Shown here: one piece after another, positions 50,601 through 62,600 of the stretch | Position numbering within the stretch: the first letter of the stretch is position 1 | How the letters are laid out: every line of letters starts with the position of its first letter | Source of the DNA: Sarcocystis neurona | Taxonomy: Eukaryota > Apicomplexa > Conoidasida > Eucoccidiorida > Sarcocystidae | Assembly: GCA_000727475.1 (NCBI GenBank) | Contig: KL647320.1 | Coordinates: 310,001 to 374,000, forward strand | DNA: 64,000 bases | Direction of reading: 5' to 3' | Program-made: the position numbers and the translations under genes | The notes under the pieces: model-generated | What the model saw: the letters and a program-made list of their open reading frames with translations, nothing else | What the model was told of the DNA's origin: nothing | The model's database searches: none

Positions 50601-53600
50601 GCTGCTGCTGGCGAAGGAGAAGCAGGCGGCGCTCATCGGGCTGCGGATGCTGCTGCTGGTGGACGTGAACCTGTGGCTGCCAGCCGCGATGTTGCTGCTT
50701 GTGCTGCCGGTCGCTTGCGGGGTCCTGGCACTCCTGTGCGAAGCGATGCTGCGCCGGCAGCTGCTGCAGCTGCTGCTGTTCCTGCTGCTGTCGGGCGCGC
50801 TGCCGCTCGAACGACAGCTGATGCTGCTGCGGCGGTGGCTCCTGGGACAGCTGCTGCATCTCTTCAAGAATAGCGACGCGCTCACCAGCTGCCCGCACAG
50901 CGTCGCAGCACGAGTGCTGCTGCTCACAGAAATCTTCCCGACGTAAAGCAGCAGCAGCCGCAGTTCTGCATCCGTCGTGGATGCAGCCCATCGCTGCAGC
51001 CGTCGGAGAATTCGTCGGATAAGTCATTGCTGCTGCACGTGCTCCTGCTGCTCCTGTTGCTCCTGCTGCTGCTATAGCTCCTGCTGCTGCTATAGCTCCT
51101 GCTGCTGCTCGTCCTCCTTCTCTTTCTGACGCTGCTGATGCACTTCTTTCTGCTGCTTGTCGCGCTGCTACGGCGGTGCTTCGTCCCTGCGAACCTCTGC
51201 AGCTGTCAACGCCAAAGCTGCTCATCTCCCGCTCTGACACACCTGTTGCTGCTGCTGCTGCGTTGTCGTCCTGGCTAGCCGTACGCATGCAACTCCTCGG
51301 AGTGGCAGGCGTAGTAGCGGGAGATGCGGGTCGTTCTCCGGAGCAGCTGCTTCTTCTGGCTCTTGCTGCAGCACCAGCAGGAGCAGCGACGAGGCCGCAC
51401 CCAGACGCGGAAAGGAGAGCAGAACCAAGTGTAGCCGCAGGAGCAGCAACGGCAGGAGCAGGAAAAGCAGCAGCAACAGCAGGAGCAGGAAATGTAGCAG
51501 GAACAGCAGAATTAGGAGGAGCAGCAGCACCTGCAGAAGCAGGACGCGCAGCAGCAACAGCAGGAGCAGGAACAGCATGGAAACCAACGTCAAAGGATTG
51601 CTGAGGTGGGCCGGGTGTGTATCTGTGGACAATACATGGTGTGGGCTGCCGCTCGTGTTGATCGTTAGCTGCTTCATGCGGCTTCGGTCGCAGCTTCTGC
51701 TGCAGCAGCAGGCCGTACTTCAGCCAGTTCATTTGGCTGGACTCCTGCTGCTGCTGCTGCCAACTACGGGCCAGGCGCGGATGCCGATCCCGCTCGTCAC
51801 AGGGCGGTACTGCGTCACCAGCAGTAACGCCTCCGATAGCAGCAACAGCAGCGGGCGAAGCAGCAGCAGCAGCCGAAGCAGCGGCCGCAGGGGAAGAGTT
51901 AGCAGCACCGGAAGAAGAAGCCGCAGCAGAGGAAACGACGTCAGCAGCAGCAGAGAGAGGCGGGCCAACGCGGGACGCGGTGCCGGGACGTTTGGCTGTC
52001 TCTTCCGCTGGGATTTTCTCCTTTTCTTTCCGCTTCTCCTCGTCCTCTTCAGCAGCAGCAGCTACTGCCGTTGCTGCAAGATGCTCCCCGTAAGAGAAAA
52101 GTTCGGTCACAACAAACTGCAGTAGCAACGTCGCTTTGCTTCGAAAGCAGCAGCTGTTGTTCCACTGCGTTTCCCCATCCTCATCTTCTCTGAAAAAGGC
52201 GTGCATTTCTTCTTCTCGTCTCTCAGCAGCTGCAGCAGCAGAACCTGCTGGGGCCTGACGCGCGGCTTCGCCCGCTCGGAACGCGTCTTCAACATTTTTG
52301 TCCTGGAGTGCCTTTCCTGCTGCCGCACCTGCTGATGCTGCTCTTCCTTCTCTTCTTCTGCCTGCTGCTGCTGCTTCCTTGGTGGGAGCTGCTGCCGCTG
52401 CAGACGGCAGCCAAAGTTGCGCAAGGTCTGCCTCGCTGTTGTCCACGAAGATATTCGGCGAGAGCCACACACCGTCGCCTGCGAAGGAACTCCGCTTCGT
52501 CGACGCCCCCACCAGCACCTGCTGCTGCTGCTGTGTCTCCCTCTCCTGCTGCGTCTCCCTCTTCTGCTGCGTCTCACTCTGCTGCTGCGTCTCCCTCTCC
52601 TGGTGCTTCTGCCTCTCCTGTTGCTGCTTTCCTCTCCTCTTCTTCTTCGTCCCCGTCGTTTCCTGCTGCTGTTGCTGCCGCGCGTCCCTCTCCTGCGTCT
52701 CTGGCTGCTGCTTGTCCTGCGCTCGCTGTTGCTGTCCTTCAGTGCGGCGCGGCTGCAGAGAACCGCCGCACCAAGAAGAGAAGGCAGCCGTTTCTTCCTG
52801 CAGCGTGTGCGCCACATACTCCTCCTGCTGCCGGCCGTCCCTGGACGCAACAGCAGCTGCAGCAGCGGCAGGAAGAGCGCCAGTAACAGCAGCAGCCGAC
52901 GCCCCTTCCCACGGGTTCATACCGTAGACATTCCACGGTGCAGGTGGAGCAGCAGGAGCAGCACGTCCAGTCTTCAACCGCCGCTGCAGATTGCTTCTGC
53001 TGCTGCTATTGCTGCTCAACTCCCTGCTGCGGTTGCTGTTGGCGCTGTTCCTGCTGTAGCTGCTGCCGCAGCTGCTTCTTCTGCGTCTCTTGCTGCTAGA
53101 GTTGCTGCTGTGGCTGCTGGGCACGTGCGGACTGCAGTAGCTGCTGGCGGGGATGCTTCTCCTGCGCGTGCTCGATGAACGACACAGTGCTGTCGCCAGC
53201 GGCAGAACTATATCCTCGCGGCGTGCAGCAAGAAGACCTGCTGCAGTAAGCTGCCAGTCAACAGCAGGGAGTCCAGCTGCAGCAGCAGCAGAAGTATCAG
53301 CACCTGCAGCAGAGGCGTCGGCAGCAGGGGCTGAAAAAGCGTCGGCGGCTCTTGCCGCGGGACCCCCAGTAGCACGTCTGTCAGCAGCAGATCTTCCACC
53401 AGCAGCAGCATCCGCCAGCGACTCATAATCAGCAGCAGCAGCAGCAAGCTCTGCAGAACAATGACCAAGAGCCGCAGAAGCAGTAGAAACAAAACCAGCA
53501 GCAGCAGCAGGAACATCCCTTGCCCCTGCAGCAGCGGACGCTGGGTCGATAAGAAGCAAACGACAGGCCACGTGGTTGTCCCGCGTGCCTCCCGTACAAA

Positions 53601-56600
53601 CAGCAGACGCGCTGCTGCTGGCTGCTGTTTCGGACGGGCGCAGCCCCACACGACGACCTGCAGCAGCTGCAGGCGGGAAGGCAGCAGCAACATCCTCCCT
53701 CGGGTCGCGCTCCTGCGGCTGCTCCTCTGGAGACGTGCGGACACCGTCATTTTCTTGGCTTCCCCAACACGTGCTCCGCTGCTGCTTCTTCTGCTTCACC
53801 ACCGCAGCACCCCCAGTGTTCTTCTCAATCGCATACCCCACGCCAGCGCCGCCTCGTCGCAGGACGCACTGCTGCAGCAGCTGCTGCTGTGAGCCGCCTC
53901 TCCCACATTCCGAGAAGTCCTGCTGCTGTGACTGCTGCTGCCGCCGCAACTGCTCTGTCTCCTGCTGCTGCAGCAACAGATGCGGCTGCTGCTGCGACAA
54001 TAGCGCCACGTTTGTCCATGCAGCAGGGAGAAATTCGTGTGTGTGTACACCGCGCGCGGTACCACCGGCCTGCTGCTGCGTCTGCGGAGCTGCGGGTAAC
54101 GTCTCGTCCACTTCTTGAAGCCATCGCGCAGACACGGTGGTCGTTCTGGCGGCAGCGTAGCCAGCAGCAACAGCAGCAGCTCCTGCAGCACCAGCAGCTT
54201 GCGACAGAGCCGCAGCAGTAGCGCCACCATCTCCAGCAGCTCGCTCAGCAGCAAGCAATGGGAGAGGGGTGCGACATAGTGGGAGTGCAGCACCAGCGAC
54301 AGCAGCAGGAACCGCAGCAGGGGGGGCGGCGCTAGCAAACCCGCTAGCAGGAAGTCTGTCGTCAGCAGCAGTTCCAGACGTGACAGCTGCAAAAGTACGT
54401 TCTTCTGTAGCAGCTGTCGCCGCAGCGCCACCGGCGGCGGAACGTCGCCTCGCACAGATCCACGCAGCAGCATGGCGCGGCGCAGCACCGTCGCCAACAG
54501 CAGCACCCGAAGGAAACGAAGCAGAGGAGGAAGCAGCAGCAGCAGGTCTTGCGGTTGCAGCGGCAGCCCGGTGAGGAGGACGAACAGAGAGAGAAGAGAG
54601 AGGAGAAAGGTGGTGATGCACGCGAGCCGCAGCAGCAGCAGCAGGGGAGAAGAAAGCGCCAGCCGGCACGGTCGAACGGTCAGCAGGAAAGACAGAAGAA
54701 GCACCGCGTGGAGCAGCAGCAGGCCAAAAAGGAGCAGCGGGGGCAGCGCCCATGCATGCCATCATCGACAGACGTCGGCAAGTTGATATATATGAACCTC
54801 CTAGCGGCAGTGGCGTCATGTAGCCTGAGGAGAGTGGCGTTCTCGAGCCGTTCTCCTCTTCCTTCTCTTCAAACTCGTCAGCAGAACTTTCCTTCCCCGC
54901 CGCGCTCGTCAAGTTTCCCAAGCTCGCTGGATGCTGCGCAGAAAAGCGCTGAAGGCTGCTGCTGCTGCTGCTGCCGTCACCCTCTCCGCTGCTGCTGCTG
55001 TCGTCTCTCGCGCCGTCGCTGCAGCCGCGGCCCAGTCTGCTGCTGCTGCAGGAGGAGCAGGAGGAGGAGAAGGAAGAGGAGGGAACTTTGCCGCTGCCGC
55101 TGCTGCCGTTGGCACTCTCGCTGCCGCGCCAGGACGGACAGCTGCTGCTCCACCTGCTGCCGCCTCTGAGGTTTCTCCTGCTGCCGCAGCTGCTCCGTCG
55201 CAGCGTCTTCCCGGGGGATCTCTGGCTGCTGCGACTGCTTTTGCTGCTGCCGACGCGACCTGCTATCTCTACGGACGCAGCACGACGCTCCTGCTGCTGC
55301 TGCTCCTCCAGCACCTCGCCTTCCTCCGGTGCAACCTGTCCCAGTTCGTCCGGCCGTGCCGGTATAATTTCTCTCGTTCTCCTGGGCACATGAAGCATCG
55401 GGGCTCGACGGTTTTCTGCTTCCCCTCGCTCCCCCTGTGGCTCGACCCCCCACCGTTGCTGCAGCAGCTGCTCCTGCTGTGGCCGCTGCGCACTACGCAG
55501 AAAACGAGCATCCCGCTGCTGCGGCAGTTGCTGCTGCTGCGGTAGTTGCTGCTGCAGCGGCGGTAGATCTCCGCGTTGCAGTAGCTGCTGCTGTTGCTGC
55601 AGCTGTTCGCGCTGCATCTGCAGCTCGTGTTTAAGACTATCGAGCTGCTGTTGCTGTATGCACACCACCTGCAGCAACGTGTGCGGCCACAGCGCAGCCG
55701 CTTCTTCGGAGAAGACGGGAACTCTTGTAGCAGCAGCACCAGCGCGCACGCCTCCTGCAGCAACACCACAAACAGTCTCGGCCGCTGCTGCCGTCTGCTG
55801 CTCTTTGTTGACTTCGTTTCTCGCAGCAGCCTGCCGGCCTAGCCTTCCCACCGGCTGCATCTCTCCTGCTGTTGCACCATGTTCCTCTGCTCGCCCATTC
55901 GCCACGACGGCTGCTGCTGCTCGCAGCTGCTGCTGCATCTCAGCTTCTCCTGCTGTTGCTGCAAGGAGTGGTAACGCTGCAACTGCTGCGACGTCGTGCT
56001 GCAGAGCAGCTGCTCTTGCTGTACGCTCCCCTCCTGCTGGTGCTGTCGGAAAAACGGACGTACCGGTGTCTTCTTCCTCAAAATATGCGCTGGTTCTTGA
56101 ATCTTCCTGCTGCTGCACCAAGTCTGCTGCTGCTTTGTGAAGCTCCTGCTGCCGCTGCAGCGGATGTGCTGCTGCGTCTTGCTGTTGCCTCTGCTGCGGA
56201 CGAGCTGTTGCTTGCTGCTTCGCTGCCACTCCTGCTGCTGCTCCAAGATATGTCTTGTTGAACTCAGTCTTGTCGTCTGCAACTGCCTTCGCCTGCAGTT
56301 CCTCACTTGCAAGACACGGCTCTGTCTCCGCGCCTTGTTGCGCTGCTGCCGCTGCACTGGCTCTCGTCGCGTCAGCTGTTGCTGTTGCTGCTGCCGGGAC
56401 TGCTGTGGCTGCGCTCTCGACAAGCCACGTCGCAGAATGGCGCCGTCCATCCACTACTCCTGCTGGATTCGCTGCTGCTGCTGCTATCAGGCCTCCTTCC
56501 TCCTTCGAACTCTCTACAACAACATTTTCAGCTAGTCTTGCTGCTGCTGCTTCTTTATTTGGCACGACGGCTGCTGCGTATCTTGCTTCTGCTGCTGCTG

Positions 56601-59600
56601 CCGGCGCTGACGGCGACGGGGCAACTGCTGCTGATTCCGCTGCAGGTGCCGCGGACTTTGCTGCTGCTTCTCCGGCCGCTCTGGGCGTTCCTCCTGCTGC
56701 TGGCGCCGCTGCTGCTGCTACTGGTGCACCTGAGCCTGCTGTTACTGCTGTTCGCGTCGGAGCAGCTGCGACGGGCATCGCTGCTGGCAGTCCTGCTGGT
56801 GCCCCTTCCTCTGGCAGTGCCGCTGCGGCTGTTCCGCATTTGTTGAACGGCGTCTCTGCAGTTTGTCTAGCAGCAAATCTCGACAAATCTTCTTCTTCCT
56901 GCTGCCGCGCTGCCGAAGCCAAGGAGATGGCAGGGGGCCTCCGTGAGGAAAAACAGAGACATGCGTTCACGCTGCTGCTGTTGTACGCGCCCTTGCTGAC
57001 GTCGCGGCTCTCTCTACAACTGCTGCTGCAGTTCCCTCTGCTCTCGCTGTTGCTTCCCTGGCTACTGCTGCCGCTCCTCTCGCTGCTGCTGCCGCTGCTC
57101 TCGCTGCTGCTGCTGCTTCTCTCCCTGCTGCTGCTGCTGCTTTTCTCCTTGCTGCTGTTGCTTTTCTCCCTGCTGCTGCTGCTTTTCTCCCTGCTGCTCT
57201 CGTTGCTGCTGGATGCTGGAGACGGTGCTACAGGAGCTGCTGCAACTGCGGAAGAAGCGCATCTTCTTCGGTCACTGCTGCGGGGAGACGAAGCAGCAAC
57301 AAAGCGCCACGTGCTGCACATACTACGCCAGTACAAGCGCAGCGACTGGCTATGACTGCTGCAGCCCATATCAAAGTCGCTGCTGCTGCTGCTCGCTAGA
57401 GGTCTCGGCGGGAGTGCGTTGCAGCTTCCTCTGTAGCTTCGACTGCTGCTGCTGGTGCGACCGCCCAGACACCTGCTGCCGGCAAGTCTGTTATCAACCA
57501 TACTGCTTTTGCTGCTGCTGCTATTGCTGTTGTGATTGCCGCTGCTGGTGTTGCTGCTGCTGCTCTTGTAGCTGCTACGGCCGCCGCGACTGTCTCGCAT
57601 CTCAGCAGAAAGTAAGCCAGCATGTGCGGGGCAGCGGAGCCTGCGCAGGAGAGCAGCAGCAGAGGAATATTCTTCTGCTGCTGCTCGCGTTCCTCTGCAC
57701 CCACGGCCCCGTCGCTCCCGCTGAGCTGTCGCTGCAGTTCCCTCTCTCCGGTCTTCTTGTTGTTGCAGGTTTTCCGCTGCTGTTGCTGGTGATGCTGCTT
57801 CCCCAGCTGCAGGGCTTTGCTGCTGCTGTGCTGCTGTTGCTGCTGCTGTCGCTCGGTCCGTTCGAAAGATAGCCGCGCTTCCTGCTGCTGCTTTCAAAAG
57901 TGTGGCTGCTGTAGCAGCAGTCCCGGGGGATGCTGCAGCGCAGCAGACGTGGCGCCGCCGCAGAGGACGCGACAGCAGCAGCTGCTGGAGCGGGTGAGTC
58001 CCACAAAGAACAGCAGCAGCGCGGCCCCGGGCAGCAGCAAGAGCAGAAGCCGCAGCAGCAGCACCAGGCGATAAAACCGCAGCAGGCGATGCAGCCGCAG
58101 CAGGCGATGCAGCAGCAGCAGCGCTACAAGCGATAGCAGGCGGAGGAGGACGAAAAGCAGCAGCAGCATCGGCGTCTGCAGCGAAATTCCCAGCAGCACT
58201 TCGACGCGTTGCAGCAGCGGGAAGCGCCGTCCCGGCAACAATATCTGCAGCAGCAGCAGCACGAGAAGGCACACGAGTACAAACCGGAGAGGCGGGCTCC
58301 TCAGAATCCCGTCCCTCGGCTGTTGCTGCTGCTGCTGTCGTTGAAGCGTATCTTGGCCAAGGCAGTGTCTGCACTCCACGTCTCTGCTGCTGCTCCTGCT
58401 TCTCCTCCTCCTCCTTTCTCTCTGTCTGCAGCAGCAGTTGCTGTTTCCCTTCCTGCTGCAGCGAGGCGGGTTCCCCCTGCCGCTCTGCGCACTGCTGTTG
58501 CTGCAGCAGGAGAGTTTCTCTTCTCTTCCTCAGCTGCTGTTGCCACTGACAGACCAACCCAGACGACGCAGCAAGCGTTTGAGCTGCTGCTGCCCGGCCA
58601 GCACTCTGCGGCAGCACCTCGGAAGCCTGTTGCTGTCGTTGCTCGTGGAAGAGGCAAGGTTCGTCTCGCTCCACCGCCGAAAATCCGTCCTGCAGCAGCA
58701 GCTGCTGCTGCCTTCCCTGCTGGTGCAACAGTGGCGGCTGGGACTGCTGCTGCTGCTGCTGCGCCTCCCACCGAGCTTCGTGCTGCTCAATTAGCAGCAG
58801 CCCCGCTTCCGCCCCTGCTTCTCCGCCCGCAGCAGACGCCGCACCAGCTCCCAGCGGCAGCAAACTACCCCAACGGTTCAAAGACTCGGCGACAGCAGCA
58901 GCAGGTGCAGCAGTCTCCTCGGCCGCAGCTGCTGCAGCAGCGTCACCACCGCCGGAGACCGCGCCGTCGCTCAACGCAGCCGCGGATGCAGGCGCAGCAG
59001 CGGCATGACTTCTGACAGAAGAAGCAGCAGCATCATGTGAGAGACAGCCAGGGCTGATCCTGCTGCTGCTGTTGCGACGAAGAGGGGAAATGAAAGGAAA
59101 TGCGTGCCCGCACGCGTTCTGCTGTTGCTTCTCACCTACAGCTGCCTTGCCGTCTACCTCTTTGCTGCGGCTCCTCTCTGCTGCGACTCGGCTGACGCCT
59201 CGCTGCTGCTGCTGTTGCTGCTGCCGTGTCGTGTTGCCGCGACTGTCACTGCCTCTGCTGTTTCTCTCCTCACTTCCTGACGTCCGGCGACGGGTATTCT
59301 TCGGGTCAGAGAATCCACAGAAACGCTGTTGGCTGCCGCGTGTCCCTCCCATTACCTCCGCCTGCTGTCCTTCATGCTGCTGCTGCTCAGGTTGCTGTCC
59401 TTGCTGGTGTCCTTCTCTTTGTTGCTTGTGTACCACGTCCTGCTGCTGCTGCCGCTCCTCTGCCTCCTCCAACGGTTCCCACGGCGGCTGCTCTCCTCTC
59501 GGCGCCTCCTTCTGGCGCAGGTGCTGCAGTCTGTCGGTACCGCACTGCTGCTGCTGCTGCTTTTCGTCTCGTCGTTTCTCCTGCTGCCGCGGCTGCTGTT

Positions 59601-62600
59601 GTTGAAGTTGCTGCTGCAGATCCCCGTGCTGGCGCTGTCTCTCCGGCAGGCAGGCTGCAGCGGCAGCAGCAGCAGGAGGCGTGGGGCAGTCCCCCAAAGC
59701 GCCGTCGCCACCAGTCCGTTGCAGCACGTGAGTCTCGCATGCAGCTGCTGCTGGACAGCGAGTCTCGCATGCAGCAGCAAACAAAGAGTCCTCTTCTTCG
59801 GCGTCAGGACCGCCGCGCGTAGTTGGTGAAGAAGCACCATTACCAAAGTATGTCGGCTGTTCAAAGCCCCACACTTTCGTCCCCTCGCCACCTGCTGCTG
59901 CTGGGGACGAAGGCGCCAAGAAGTCGGCGGCTCCTGTCTTCAAGTTTTCCGACCGCGATGCCGCGTCTGCTGCTGCTGCTTCTGCTGGTCGTCCTCGCGT
60001 TGCTGGTGCTGCCGCGGCCCCCGTCGACCGACCGCTGCGCCCACTACTTGCTGCTGTGTTGGCTGCTGCTCCTGCGAGTCCTGCAGCAGCAGCAGCAGCC
60101 GCTCCTCTTTCCCCTGTCACTTCTTCTTCCTTTGCTGCTGTTGCTGCTGCTTTGGCGCCTGCTGCTGCTTCTGCTTCTCCTCCCTGCGCCACGTCTCGTG
60201 CCGCTGCGGCTGCTGGTGCTACTGCTGCTCGATCTTCGGTTGCCCGCCCTCTCTCGTCAGGGGTCGACGGCATGGAGCAGCAGCAGCCACCTTCCACGGC
60301 AGGAGCTGTGGCAGCGAACAGCTGCTGCTGCTGCGTCTCCTTCTTCTTGTCCTGTCCCTCATCCGCCCCCGCCATCTCCCCATCTACAAATTCTTCCAAC
60401 ATGCAGGCATAGTGGCCAGAGGGAGGATCAGGCGCGGAGTAGTACGAATAGACCGAGGCAGCGTCATCTGCGTCGTCTTCCTCTGCAAGACCGGCCGCGG
60501 CTCCTGCTGCGTCCCTGCTGCACCCGAAGGACGCAGGCACCGCGGCAGCGTCGGCAGCAACAGCAGCAGCATGCGCGAGCGGGCGCGGAGACGTCGAAGG
60601 GGAGACGGCGTCAGGCGGCGCAGGAGCCGCGGTCGGAGAGCAGCAGCTGCCGGAAGAAGAGATGTCGACGTTCAGGCCGGCTGCAGCAGCAGGTGCCGGT
60701 AGAACCGCCGGGGACGAGCGAGGAGAAGAAGAAGATAGGGAGACGACCGCATCGCCACCCCACACTTCCTGCTGCTCCAGTAAAGTCTTGCTGCGGCTGC
60801 TGCTGCAGCGGTGTTCGCTGTCGCAGGAGCAGCCTACGCTCCTCCGGCAAGCGGAATCGACGCTGCTGACGTGACAGCCGCTGCTATTGCTGCTGACGCT
60901 GCGGCCTGATCTGCTGCCTCCGAGACTGCCGCTGCTGCTTTGCCCCTTCCTCCTCCTCCTCCTCGCGTCCCTGGGGCGTGCGTAGCTGCTGCTGCTCCTT
61001 CCAGGCTCTCCTGCGATGCTGCTGCCGCCGCCGCTATCTGAACTGCTGCTGCTGCTGGTGAGATGGGGGAGGCTTCTGCGGGCGCTTTTCTGCTGCACGC
61101 GTGGGACTCTGTTGCAGACAACAGCAGCAGCAGCTTCGTCGCAGCTTGTCTCGGCTGCCATCTCACCTTCTTTCGCATGCGTACGCATCGACCAGGGATG
61201 CTGCTGCCGCGAGGAACAGAGACCCACGTCCGCAGCAGCAGCAGCAAATGCTTCAGCAGCGCGGCTTTCCTCTTCTCCTTCACGCACCGCTGCTGCACCT
61301 CTCCCCACAAACAAAACGCTGCTGTTGCCGTTATGCGCCTGCTGCCTCGTCTTCTCCTTCTCCCGCAGCTCGGACTGCAACCCCCACTGCGAAGCCTTAT
61401 GCTGCTGCTGCTCCTGCAGCTGCTGTTCGTCGGCTCCCACCTGCCTCTGCGCCTCGTGCTCCTCCTGGTCATTCCGCTGCTGCTGCTGCTTACTCTTCGT
61501 TTGTTGCTGTTCCTGGCCCTTCTCTTGCTGCTGCTGACTGTCTTGCTGCTGGTGCTGCTGTGGGGCGACCTGCCAAGAACTGCCCTTTTTCTGCTGCGCC
61601 TCTTCTGCTGCCCTTGGCTCAGGGGTCGAAGCGCTGCTTAGACGTCGCTGTTGGCGTGCGTCCTGCTGCCGTTTCTTCTTCTTCTCCGCACCTCGCTGCC
61701 GTTGCTGTCCGTCCTCCTGCCGTTGCTGCCCGTCCTCCTGCCGTTGCTGCCCGTCCTCCTGCCGTTGCTGCCCGTCCTCCTCCTCCTCCCCTCCCTGCTG
61801 CTGCTGGTGCCTCTCCTTCGCCCCATGTTCCCCGTCTTGCTGCTGCTGCTGCTGCATGCGCTCCTCGCGGTTTCGCTGCTCCTGCTGCCCCTGCACGAGC
61901 TCCTGAGCGAGCTGCCGCGGTGTGGCACCCTGTTCCATCTCCTGCAGGCAGTTTTTCCCCAGCTGCAACCCCCATAGACGTGGCGCCGTCTGACGCGGCA
62001 GCTGCGGCTTGTCTTCGATTAGCGACGACCTTTCGGCGGCAGAGCCCAGAAATTCGACGAAGTGAAGCAGGGAACTTTTAAACAATTCCTGCGCATGCCA
62101 TGGGGTTGGCACAGCGCCCCACACTTCTGTCCCGGGGACGTGAGGCTTCGGCACACGAAGGACATGCGCCAGCGCGCGCGCGATACTGTCATCTACTGCT
62201 GCTGCTGGCTCACATTCGAAGCTGCTGTGCCCCTGTTTCTGCTGTTGCTGCTGCTGCTGCGAAGACAGGGAGTTACAAACCGCATGGCTGCAGGCTCAAA
62301 TACTTCGCTTCACCTCCTGCTGTTTCTCGTGTCTGTCGACGCTTCGACGTTCCTACAGTATTCTGCTTCCTGCTGCTGTCGAACCGGTTGCTCTGCTGCT
62401 GTTGCTGCTGCTGTCGCAGCTCGGAAGGCGGCAGCACCCGCGAGCAGACTTCTTTTTCTGCGGTTCTGCCGCTGCTGCTGCCGCTCGGCTGCTGTAGTTA
62501 GCCGCTCCACCCGCTGCTGTGCGACGTCTAGCGTCCACAGACGCAGAGAGCAAAGTGACGGGAAGTTGTCTCCAGCAGAGGAGGCGGCAGCACCACGGCT

